Source of the DNA: Calditrichota bacterium
GTDB taxonomy: Bacteria; Zhuqueibacterota; Zhuqueibacteria; Residuimicrobiales; Krinioviventaceae
Length of the DNA stretch: 8,085 nt
Direction: 5' to 3'
Assembly: GCA_003818595.1 (NCBI GenBank)
Contig: RPQV01000135.1
Location: 1 to 8,085 of the forward strand
Shown here: positions 1 through 6,472 of the stretch, in pieces
How positions within the stretch are numbered: the first letter of the stretch is position 1
How the letters are laid out: every line of letters starts with the position of its first letter
Notes under the pieces: generated by a model
The model's input: only the letters and a program-made list of their open reading frames with translations
What the model was told of the DNA's origin: nothing
Database searches by the model: none
Translations under genes and position numbers: made by a program

Positions 1-634
1 ACAGCGTGTCGCCCTTGCGCGCGCATTGGCGGTGGAACCGCGCGTCTTGCTCCTCGATGAACCCTTTGGCGCCCTTGATGCCAAAGTTCGTCAGGAGTTG
101 CGTCGCTGGCTGCGAAGACTCCACGATGAAATTCATATCACCACTATTTTTGTCACCCACGATCAAGAGGAAGCGCTCGAAGTTGCTGACCGTTTGGTGA
201 TCATGAATAGCGGCCAAATTGAGCAGATCGGCACGCCGGAAGAGGTTTATCATCATCCGGCAAATGCATTTGTATTCAACTTTTTAGGAGATGTCAATCT
301 GTTTCGCTGCAGAATGGAAGCCGGCAAACTGCAATTCATCGGTCACGAAACGGCTGAAACACAGAAAAATCAAGCGACACCCCCTGAAACTTCGACCATT
401 TTTGTTCGCCCCCATGCTCTCGATTTATCCCGTGAGCCCAATGGTGATAATGCCATCAAGAGCACCGTGCTGCACATTAATCCCGCGGGGCCAACGGTTA
501 AATTGGAATTAAAGAGTGAATGGGGGGATTTGATTCAGGCAACGATCACCCAGGATAAATTTAAAAAACTGCAAATCAAACCTGGTATGCAGGTGTACGT
601 GTTGCCTTTGGATATGCATGTATTCAATCGTTAA
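1..634 (+). CDS. cysA: Sulfate/thiosulfate ABC transporter ATP-binding protein CysA, 5'-truncated by window edge
   Basis: This is the cytoplasmic ATPase of an ABC importer, most like the CysA subunit for sulfate/thiosulfate uptake. The reading frame is open from base 2 with no start in view, and 210 C-terminal residues are visible. They begin in the tail of the ABC signature region (QRVALARAL). The Walker B box LLLDEP lies at about visible residues 16-21, the D-loop GALDAK follows, and the switch histidine is in VTHDQEEA (about residue 53). From about residue 95 comes a C-terminal TOBE-like regulatory domain with VRPHALDLS, which resembles the VRPHDIDIS-type motif of CysA. CysA proteins are usually about 350 residues, so roughly 140, including Walker A, lie upstream. 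The related molybdate, spermidine and maltose ATPases share the core; the VRPH motif and the VNLF segment after the ATPase domain favour CysA. The ABC ATPase call is certain, the substrate less so. Confidence 0.82.
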   Translation, partial: QRVALARALAVEPRVLLLDEPFGALDAKVRQELRRWLRRLHDEIHITTIFVTHDQEEALEVADRLVIMNSGQIEQIGTPEEVYHHPANAFVFNFLGDVNLFRCRMEAGKLQFIGHETAETQKNQATPPETSTIFVRPHALDLSREPNGDNAIKSTVLHINPAGPTVKLELKSEWGDLIQATITQDKFKKLQIKPGMQVYVLPLDMHVFNR

Positions 635-643
635 ACCGGCGCA

Positions 644-1609
644 TCAAGATTGCAGGATGGCTGCGCTGCTTTCTGCCAAGTTGCTATCCCGCAGAGTCTG
701 CAAAAACATGCGGCATTCAGAATCAAAAAACCGATCCAAAATTCGTTCCTGCATCACCAATATATCAAAATAAGCCAGGGGACTTGAAATCTGATAAAAA
801 AGCAGGTTCTTAAACTGCCTCATGTCCTGTAAATCGAATTTGCCCATTAAATAGCCGCAATTATCATAAACCAGCGCATGTCGATAGCCGAGATCGTTGA
901 GCAAAGTCAAAGTCTGGATCGCAGTTTGAGCATAATTCAATTTCCCAAAATGATCGCACTCGAATAAAAGAGCGGGCAGGGAGTTGCTCAACAACCGACG
1001 CGCACCATTGATTATCGTAAAATCATATCCATCAGTATCAATTTTGACCAAGTTTATCTGCGACAATTGGGGAAATTGTTCGAGGAGCTCATCGAGAGTG
1101 TAGCTTTTCATCAATGTTCCCGTGTTCGTAGGACTGATCGAAGCTGAACCGTTTTTTTCAATCATGGTCACTTTTTCAACAGTCGGAGCATCTGAACACA
1201 AAGCATTGAGTGCAATCACATTTTTTTTATCCTGCCAATTGAGCATGAAATAGTGAAAAAACTTGGAATTCGGTTCAACGGCAAGAAAAAAATCTCGTCT
1301 ATCTGAATTTTGATGCATGGCTGCCAAAGTATCGCCGATATTCGCACCAATATCCATTGCCTGCACATATCCATATTGGTTATGCAGGAAATAACTCAGC
1401 CTGCTGAGCAACTGATCATAAAATGGAAAATCGCGAAGATTGATCGGTAAAGAATGGGACAGCGGCAGTTGGAGAACTGTGCCGTGAATTTCAAGTTCAC
1501 AAGCAGGATCATTGCAGAGTCGAATCATCCATTTTCTCATCAGAGACCAAATTCGATGTACTCTCCCCTTTGAATCAAGATATTGCCGAAAAATGAACGA
1601 ACTCACCAT
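644..1609 (-). CDS. FkbM-family SAM-dependent methyltransferase
   Basis: This is a predicted cytoplasmic class I methyltransferase of 321 residues in the FkbM family, whose members often O-methylate sugars or secondary metabolites. The substrate cannot be read from the sequence. The SAM-binding motif I is MDIGANIGDT (about residues 85-94), followed by the acidic VEPN (about 111-114) at the end of the second strand. The family hallmark VKIDTDGYDFTIINGA lies at about 188-203, after SYTLDELL (169-176). FECD (216-219) is the next core strand. There is no signal peptide or membrane segment. ATG 1609 has only a modest AGGCG-like ribosome site about 6 nt upstream; a later Met at residue 24 is possible but would trim N-terminal sequence. 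The gene stands alone: it converges on the cysA-like gene with 9 bp between stops and diverges from the hydrogenase cluster. No glycan or natural-product genes are visible nearby, so its pathway is unknown. Confidence 0.85.
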   Translation of the reverse strand: MVSSFIFRQYLDSKGRVHRIWSLMRKWMIRLCNDPACELEIHGTVLQLPLSHSLPINLRDFPFYDQLLSRLSYFLHNQYGYVQAMDIGANIGDTLAAMHQNSDRRDFFLAVEPNSKFFHYFMLNWQDKKNVIALNALCSDAPTVEKVTMIEKNGSASISPTNTGTLMKSYTLDELLEQFPQLSQINLVKIDTDGYDFTIINGARRLLSNSLPALLFECDHFGKLNYAQTAIQTLTLLNDLGYRHALVYDNCGYLMGKFDLQDMRQFKNLLFYQISSPLAYFDILVMQERILDRFFDSECRMFLQTLRDSNLAESSAAILQS

Positions 1610-1694
1610 TATATCGCCTGTCTATTTAACGTGTGGCATTATGCGGAGAAACCCTAAAGAGATTCAACAAACAGTGTGTGGATATGATGCAGCC

Positions 1695-1723
1695 ATTATA
1701 AAGTTCATCAAATTTTATTACCA
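1695..1723 (-). promoter_or_regulatory. Candidate sigma70-type promoter for the FkbM methyltransferase gene
   Basis: Read on the minus strand, 1700-1695 is a perfect TATAAT. The hexamer 17 nt upstream (1723-1718) reads TGGTAA, only 3 of 6 matches to TTGACA. The -10 box lies about 86 nt upstream of the start at 1609. In an A+T-rich region such a match can occur by chance, so this is a suggestion only. Confidence 0.25.
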
Positions 1724-1782
1724 TTTAAAATACAAAATCTTCCCGGCAAATACAAAGTCCTCTTACGACGATGAGTTTCCTC

Positions 1783-1811
1783 TTGTAATTAGTCAGAAGG
1801 ATTATTATTTT
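1783..1811 (+). promoter_or_regulatory. Candidate sigma70-type promoter for the hydrogenase operon
   Basis: TTGTAA (1783-1788) and TATTTT (1806-1811) are separated by 17 nt, each matching 4 of 6 consensus bases. A start near 1818 would give a leader of about 70 nt before hydB, containing the hairpin at 1832-1858. The position suits the first gene of the plus-strand cluster. Base matches are moderate and the region is A+T-rich, so confidence is low. Confidence 0.27.
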
Positions 1812-1831
1812 CTCCTACATTTTCAATGACG

Positions 1832-1858
1832 GCAGATCATCCCAAACCGGGATACTGC
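1832..1858 (+). promoter_or_regulatory. Imperfect hairpin / inverted repeat in the hydB leader
   Basis: GCAG (1832-1835) pairs with CTGC (1855-1858), and ATCCC (1839-1843) pairs with GGGAT (1849-1853). This gives nine base pairs with a 3x1 internal loop and a 5-nt AAACC loop. It sits between the candidate promoter and the hydB ribosome site. There is no U-tract after it, so it is not a typical intrinsic terminator. It could be an mRNA leader stem or a repressor operator such as a redox regulator site; the sequence alone does not decide. Confidence 0.35.
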
Positions 1859-1873
1859 AATCAGGTTACTCTC

Positions 1874-1881
1874 AGGTGAGG
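1874..1881 (+). promoter_or_regulatory. Strong ribosome binding site that fixes the hydB start at 1891
   Basis: AGGTGAGG is a strong SD sequence ending 9 nt before ATG 1891. The same frame can be opened at GTG 1876, but that codon lies inside this site and has no SD of its own. ATG 1891 is therefore preferred. Confidence 0.75.
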
Positions 1882-1890
1882 TTTTTATTC

Positions 1891-4071
1891 ATGGGTCAGG
1901 CTCTCCATTATTATGACGCATTAAAGCAATTTATTGAAGCGCGTCGACAGCAAAGTGGATTGGCGGAAAAAATCTTGATACAAGTAGGCTCTGCAACTTG
2001 TGAAAAAGCAGCGGGCTCTGATTTGGTCATGAAAGAATTCCAAAAGCTGATCAGGGCATCAGGCCGTGATGACATATTGATCAAACAAACCGGTTGCACC
2101 GGTCGTTGTGCGCGCGAACCCATCGTCGGCGTCTTCTTCCCCGGACAGATTCCGATCAAGTATGAGCGGGTCACCATTGACCGCGTTCAGACGATTTTCC
2201 AGGAACATATTCTTCAAGGGATCACTGTCCCAGAATTTGTACTCGATAAAAAAACGGACAAGCGTTATGATTATGTAATCACAGTCTGCTCTTCAGAAAA
2301 ATGCCGCCATACCAAAGCTGATCCTGAAAAAATGATCATGGATGCACTGGTCAAAGAGGGCGTACCGGATGGAACCGTTCGTATATTCGGCGGCGGCTGT
2401 TTTGGTCTGTGTGCCAATGATCAAGCGGGCAAGCAGCAGGTCATGATGGTGTTTCCTGAACGCGTCATCTACACTTTTGAAACTGACGAGCAACTTGAAG
2501 AAATCATCCATTCCCATTTCAGCCAAAAGCAGATTCATAGTAAATATCTCACTCAGGCTGATTTTATCACCGAGCAATTTTTTTCCATGTATGGTGATGT
2601 CTCTTTCTTTAACAAACAGACTCGTTTAACGTTGCGAAACAGTGGCCTCATTGATCCGGAAAGTCTAGTCGACTATGTCATGAACAAAGGGTATGAAGGA
2701 TTGGCCAAGGTGCTGGAGAAAGATGATCCTTCATGGGTAATTGATGAGATATTGAAATCCGGTCTTCGCGGACGCGGCGGCGGCGGTTTCCCAACCGGAG
2801 AAAAATGGAAAAATGCCATAACCTACACCAATGATCCCACAAAGTATGTTGTCTGTAATGCTGATGAAGGTGATCCGGGTGCATTTATGGATCGAAGTGC
2901 CTTGGAAGGCGATCCGTTCATCATCCTCGAAGGTATGACGATTGGCGCCTTTGCAATTGGAGCGCGCCGAGGCTTTATATACGTCCGCGCAGAATATCCA
3001 TTGGCCATAGAACGTCTTGAAAAAGCAATAGCCAAAGCCCGCGAAAACAACCTCCTGGGCGAGAACATCATGAATTCGGGATTTGACTTTGACATCGAAA
3101 TCCGCTTGGGCGCCGGTGCGTTTGTGTGCGGAGAAGAAACCGCATTGATGTTGTCGATAGAAGGCAAACGCGGACAACCTCGATTGAGACCTCCCTATCC
3201 CACTCAATCAGGGCTTTGGGGGCATCCGACTGTCATTAACAATGTTGAAACCTGGGCGAATGTGCCGACGATTATTCTTTATGGTGCAGAGTGGTTTTCA
3301 AGGATTGGTACTGCGAAAAGTAAAGGCACAAAAGTGTTTGCGCTGGCGGGCAAAGTGAGGAATACGGGTCTGGTCGAAGTTCCCATGGGTACAACGCTCA
3401 AAGAAATCATTTTTGACATTGGCGGCGGTATTCCCGAAAATCGAAAACTCAAAGCCGTGCAGACCGGCGGCCCGAGCGGCGGCTGCATTCCCATCGATAA
3501 GCTCGATACACCAGTGGATTATGACGAGTTAGCCAAATTGGGTTCTATCATGGGCTCCGGCGGCATGATCGTGCTTGACGAATCCGACTGCATGGTGCAG
3601 ACTGCCAAGTTCTTTTTAGAATTTACCCAATCTGAATCCTGCGGCAAATGCGTTCCCTGTCGGGAAGGCACACTGCGGATGCTCGAAATATTAGAACGCA
3701 TCGTCTCCGGAAATGGCCAAATGGATGACATCACCAAGCTCGAACGACTAAGCAGGATGATCCAGAAGGCCTCTCTTTGCGGCCTGGGAATGACCGCACC
3801 CAATCCGGTGATGAGTGCACTTGAAAATTTTCGCGAGGAATTCATTATCCATATAACCGAAAAACGATGCCCATCACACCGCTGTGCCCAACTTATTCGT
3901 TATGAAATCATTGAAGAAAAATGTACCGGATGCACACTTTGTGCCCGACGTTGCCCGGCCACCTGTATCACCGGCAGACCGCGACAAGTTCATTTCATCG
4001 ACCAAAAAGCCTGTATCAAATGCGGTGAATGTTTTAATGTGTGTAAATTCGACGCAGTATTCAAGATTTAA
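1891..4071 (+). CDS. hydB: NADH- and ferredoxin-linked [FeFe]-hydrogenase, flavoprotein subunit HydB (NuoF/HndC-like) with two N-terminal ferredoxin domains
   Basis: HydB is the soluble NAD(H)- and FMN-binding subunit of trimeric HydABC hydrogenases and passes electrons between NADH, ferredoxin and HydA. From ATG 1891 it has 726 residues. Domain 1 (about 26-110) is a thioredoxin-like ferredoxin fold with C37, C69 and C73, but Val32 where the first cluster cysteine is expected. Domain 2 (about 126-210) is a second such fold with all four cysteines (C133, C138, C170, C174). The NuoF core follows, with the glycine-rich GLRGRGGGGFPTGEKW (291-306), the FMN/NADH segment NADEGDPGAFMDRSALEGDP (323-342), GAGAFVCGEETA (407-418) and the [4Fe-4S] ligands C584, C587, C590 and C630. 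A segment with H654, C660 and C665 leads to a C-terminal 2x[4Fe-4S] ferredoxin (C678/681/684/688 and C708/711/714/718). The core and C-terminal layout match HydB/HndC rather than complex I NuoF, which lacks these additions. The doubled N-terminal domain is unusual. The gene begins the plus-strand cluster. Confidence 0.93.
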   Translation: MGQALHYYDALKQFIEARRQQSGLAEKILIQVGSATCEKAAGSDLVMKEFQKLIRASGRDDILIKQTGCTGRCAREPIVGVFFPGQIPIKYERVTIDRVQTIFQEHILQGITVPEFVLDKKTDKRYDYVITVCSSEKCRHTKADPEKMIMDALVKEGVPDGTVRIFGGGCFGLCANDQAGKQQVMMVFPERVIYTFETDEQLEEIIHSHFSQKQIHSKYLTQADFITEQFFSMYGDVSFFNKQTRLTLRNSGLIDPESLVDYVMNKGYEGLAKVLEKDDPSWVIDEILKSGLRGRGGGGFPTGEKWKNAITYTNDPTKYVVCNADEGDPGAFMDRSALEGDPFIILEGMTIGAFAIGARRGFIYVRAEYPLAIERLEKAIAKARENNLLGENIMNSGFDFDIEIRLGAGAFVCGEETALMLSIEGKRGQPRLRPPYPTQSGLWGHPTVINNVETWANVPTIILYGAEWFSRIGTAKSKGTKVFALAGKVRNTGLVEVPMGTTLKEIIFDIGGGIPENRKLKAVQTGGPSGGCIPIDKLDTPVDYDELAKLGSIMGSGGMIVLDESDCMVQTAKFFLEFTQSESCGKCVPCREGTLRMLEILERIVSGNGQMDDITKLERLSRMIQKASLCGLGMTAPNPVMSALENFREEFIIHITEKRCPSHRCAQLIRYEIIEEKCTGCTLCARRCPATCITGRPRQVHFIDQKACIKCGECFNVCKFDAVFKI

Positions 4072-4119
4072 ACCATGCCATCCGCTCATTCTAAATAAGG
4101 CGATTTTTACGCCGGTGAT

Positions 4120-4148
4120 TTGACTTGGAATTAAAGATGATTTGTTAC
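4120..4148 (+). promoter_or_regulatory. Weak candidate internal promoter upstream of hydA
   Basis: The 113-nt gap between hydB and hydA (4072-4184) is the longest gap in the cluster. It contains TTGACT (4120-4125, 5 of 6 matches to the -35 box) and, 17 nt on, TGTTAC (4143-4148, only 3 of 6 to the -10 box). The -35 match is good and the -10 poor. A separate transcript for hydA-hydC is possible but not shown. Confidence 0.2.
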
Positions 4149-4184
4149 GGCGGCTGAATTGAACAGCAAAATTCAAGGCATTTT

Positions 4185-5939
4185 ATGAAACATGCAAATA
4201 TTTATATCGATAACGAAAAACTATCCGTGCCTGAAAGCATGACCATCATGGAGGCTGCGGAGACAATCGGAATTCGCATTCCGCGTTTATGCTATCACCC
4301 TCAATTATCCATTGAAGGTGCATGTCGAGTCTGTATTGTACAGGTCGAAGGCAGCAACAAGTATATGACCAGCTGCTCTGCTAAAGTGTGGGAAGGTATG
4401 AGGGTGAAGACCAACTCGCCGGAAATTCGTCAGGCTCGACGCGATATCGTGGAATTGATCATCGACAATCATCCGATGGAATGTCAAACTTGTGAACGGG
4501 ATGGCAACTGTGAACTGCAGAATCTTGCCTATAGTCAAGGCGTTCGCGACCGCCTTTTTGAAGGGAAAAGAAAACTGCATCCGCTTGAATCTTCAAGTGC
4601 TTCCGTCATTCGGAATGCGGAAAAATGCGTCCTCTGTCGCCGCTGCGTGCGCGTCTGCGCAGAAATACAAGGCATTCACAATCTGAGTCAACTCCATCGC
4701 GGGTTTAACACCGTTGTATCGCCGGCATTTGAAGCTGGAATGGCTGATTCAGTCTGCATAAACTGCGGACAGTGTATTAATGTTTGCCCGACGGCAGCTT
4801 TTTTAGAAAAACCTCATACCGAACGGATCTGGCGAGCACTGGAAAATCCTGATCTGTTCGTGATCGCGCATATTGCTCCGGCAATTCGCGCCGCAATCGG
4901 AGAGGGCTTTAACCTGCCTCCCGGAACGCCCTGCACCGGGCAAACGGTGACTGCACTGCGTCGTTTAGGATTCGATGCAGTGTTTGACACCAATTTCGGC
5001 GCCGATTTGACCATTGTGGAAGAAGCCAATGAATTGGTACACCGTTTGGAGAAGAATGAAAATCTTCCGCTGCTCACATCCTGTTCACCAGGATGGATTA
5101 AATTTATGGAACATTTTTACCCTGAATTGATTCCTCATGCTTCAACTTGTAAATCGCCGATGCAGATGTTGTCGACACTATTGAAAACCTATTACGCAGA
5201 AAAAAAGGGAATTGACCCACAAAACATATATGTCGTTGGCGTCATGCCTTGTGTGGCTAAAAAATTTGAGATTGAGCGTCCTGAACAACAGTCGCCCGAG
5301 GGTTATCCCTACACCGATGCGGTGGTCACTACTCGAGAACTAATCTGGATGATCAAAGCGTATGGTATTGATTTCACCCGCCTGCCCGAAAGTGATTTTG
5401 ACCATCCTCTCGGTTATTCTACTGGAGCTGCAGATCTTTTTGGTACAACAGGTGGCGTGATGGAGGCGGCTCTACGAACGGCAGCAGAAAAATTGACCGG
5501 AAAGCCGTTAACCGAATTAAATTTTGAGGATGTCCGTCAGGTCGAAGGTCTGAAGGAAGCAACCATTCAAGTGGGCAAGCTCAGCCTGAATGTTGCGGTC
5601 GCTAACGGTCTCACCAACGCAAAAATCATCCTCGAAAAAGTTAAAGCCGGTGAAAAGCAATATCATCTCATTGAATTAATGGCTTGCCCAGGAGGCTGTA
5701 TCGGAGGTGGCGGGCAACCCTATCCGCCTGATGGATATTACGTTCTCGATCCTGAAATCAACAAGTTGCGCGCCAAGGCGCTTTACAATATCGATCAAGC
5801 CAAATCCATCCGCAAGTCGCATGAGAATCCTTATATTCTAAAACTTTATGAAGAATTTCTCAAAGAACCAGGAAGCCATAAGGCTCACGAACTATTGCAT
5901 ACTACCTATACCCCTCGTGAACCCAAAGGAATAAAATAA
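4185..5939 (+). CDS. hydA: [FeFe]-hydrogenase catalytic subunit HydA (HndD-like)
   Basis: This is the H2-producing or H2-oxidising subunit, 584 residues, predicted cytoplasmic with no Tat or Sec signal. The modular order is: N-terminal [2Fe-2S] ferredoxin (C36, C47, C50, C64); a His-Cys3 [4Fe-4S] site (H96, C100, C103, C109); two [4Fe-4S] ferredoxin motifs (C148/151/154/158 and C191/194/197/201); then the H-cluster domain. L1 is TSCSPGW (298-304), L2 is MPCVAKK (354-360), and L3 is MACPGGCIGGGGQP (499-512) with C501 and C505. A C-terminal small-subunit-like tail (about 523-575) includes KSHENPY. This layout matches the HydA/HndD subunit of NAD-linked complexes and resembles the monomeric Clostridium pasteurianum CpI. 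L1 is odd: Ser301 replaces the second Cys of TSCC, which in CpI is a ligand of the [4Fe-4S] part. The start is preceded by AAGG (4175-4178), 6 nt away. The stop overlaps the hydC start by one base. No maturase genes are in view. Confidence 0.95.
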   Translation: MKHANIYIDNEKLSVPESMTIMEAAETIGIRIPRLCYHPQLSIEGACRVCIVQVEGSNKYMTSCSAKVWEGMRVKTNSPEIRQARRDIVELIIDNHPMECQTCERDGNCELQNLAYSQGVRDRLFEGKRKLHPLESSSASVIRNAEKCVLCRRCVRVCAEIQGIHNLSQLHRGFNTVVSPAFEAGMADSVCINCGQCINVCPTAAFLEKPHTERIWRALENPDLFVIAHIAPAIRAAIGEGFNLPPGTPCTGQTVTALRRLGFDAVFDTNFGADLTIVEEANELVHRLEKNENLPLLTSCSPGWIKFMEHFYPELIPHASTCKSPMQMLSTLLKTYYAEKKGIDPQNIYVVGVMPCVAKKFEIERPEQQSPEGYPYTDAVVTTRELIWMIKAYGIDFTRLPESDFDHPLGYSTGAADLFGTTGGVMEAALRTAAEKLTGKPLTELNFEDVRQVEGLKEATIQVGKLSLNVAVANGLTNAKIILEKVKAGEKQYHLIELMACPGGCIGGGGQPYPPDGYYVLDPEINKLRAKALYNIDQAKSIRKSHENPYILKLYEEFLKEPGSHKAHELLHTTYTPREPKGIK

Positions 5940-6430
5940 TGAGTGACCATACAAAATTGGATTCTGAAATCATAAAATTCATCGATGAATGCCGCGAAAA
6001 AGAGCATGCTGACAGCTATCTCATCGCTGTTCTGCACAAGATTCAGGGAAAATATGGTTATCTTTCCGATGTACACATGCACGAAGTGGCGCAACGTCTC
6101 CAGGTTCCCTCCTCAACAGTCAGCGGGGTCGCAACCTTTTATCACTTTTTCCGACTACAACCAAAAGGAAAATATCATATCTCGCTCTGCCTGGGAACAG
6201 CCTGCTTTGTTAAAGGTGCTGATAAAATTCTCGAAGCATTTCGCTCAGAGTTGGGCATAGAACTTGGAGAGACAACATCGGACAAACTCTTTTCACTGGA
6301 ATGCAGTCGTTGCCTCGGTGTATGCGCTCTGGCGCCGGTTGTAACGATCAATGATCAGGTTTACAGCAAAGTTTCACCAACCCAGGCAGCAGAATTGATC
6401 AATAAAGCAAGGTTTGAGGAAGCTGCTTAA
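5939..6430 (+). CDS. hydC: [FeFe]-hydrogenase [2Fe-2S] subunit HydC (NuoE/HndA-like)
   Basis: This is the small thioredoxin-fold [2Fe-2S] subunit of HydABC, which docks to HydB near the flavin. It has 163 residues, the usual size for NuoE/HydC. An N-terminal helical domain (about 8-75) includes GYLSDVHMHEVAQRL and the family-typical GVATFYHFF. The ferredoxin domain follows, with C84-x4-C89 in CLGTACFVKGA and C125-x3-C129 in CLGVCALAPVV, which is the complete NuoE ligand set. C122 is an extra cysteine three residues before the third ligand. The start ATG shares its A with the last base of the hydA stop (TAATG), with GGA 8 nt upstream, which suggests translational coupling and equal stoichiometry with HydA. 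Complex I NuoE is the alternative by sequence alone, but the flanking hydB and hydA settle the assignment. Confidence 0.93.
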   Translation: MSDHTKLDSEIIKFIDECREKEHADSYLIAVLHKIQGKYGYLSDVHMHEVAQRLQVPSSTVSGVATFYHFFRLQPKGKYHISLCLGTACFVKGADKILEAFRSELGIELGETTSDKLFSLECSRCLGVCALAPVVTINDQVYSKVSPTQAAELINKARFEEAA

Positions 6431-6443
6431 AAGGGGGGTGATC
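6431..6443 (+). promoter_or_regulatory. Extended Shine-Dalgarno-like sequence not adjacent to a start codon
   Basis: Directly after the hydC stop comes AAGGGGGGTGATC. It differs only in the middle (G runs on instead of an A) from AAGGAGGTGATC, the full complement of the usual bacterial 16S rRNA 3' end. The next start codon on this transcript is ATG 6473, about 30 nt away, too far for ordinary initiation. It may act as a ribosome standby or pausing site. It also contains a short GGGT/ACCC stem (6436-6449) with a 6-nt loop. Confidence 0.3.
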
Positions 6444-6472
6444 AGACCCAAGGCAAATCTTTACGAAAGGCT

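Larger units (their letters stand above)
1610..1890. other. A+T-rich divergent intergenic region
   Basis: This stretch of about 280 bp separates the minus-strand methyltransferase from the plus-strand hydB. It is visibly richer in A+T than the flanking genes, especially 1690-1830. It holds one weak promoter candidate in each direction, an imperfect hairpin at 1832-1858 and the hydB ribosome site. An open frame crosses it (1512-1829, plus strand), but I do not believe it is a gene: it starts inside the methyltransferase, has no ribosome site and shows no recognisable motif. Confidence 0.6.

Noticed and set aside
635..643. Bidirectional terminator between the cysA-like and FkbM genes
   Set aside because: Only 9 bp separate the stops and I see no stable stem with flanking T-tracts there.
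1512..1829. Open frame of 105 codons on the plus strand, overlapping the FkbM start and the intergenic region
   Set aside because: It begins antisense to a clear methyltransferase, has no ribosome site, shows no recognisable motif, and its latter half reads as A+T-rich low-information sequence.
1876..1890. GTG 1876 as the start of hydB
   Set aside because: The GTG lies inside AGGTGAGG, which is the ribosome site for ATG 1891; no SD precedes the GTG.
2731..3207. Minus-strand frame of 158 codons opposite hydB
   Set aside because: It lies entirely antisense to the highly conserved NuoF core; a long shadow frame is expected from the codon bias there.
4099..4113. GGCG/CGCC hairpin after hydB as a terminator
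   Set aside because: Only four base pairs and no U-tract follow; too weak to call.
1891..6430. Partial respiratory complex I (nuoE, nuoF, nuoG)
   Set aside because: All three H-cluster motif regions L1-L3 are recognisable in the middle gene, and HydB has a C-terminal 2x[4Fe-4S] ferredoxin; complex I has neither. No membrane subunit is present.
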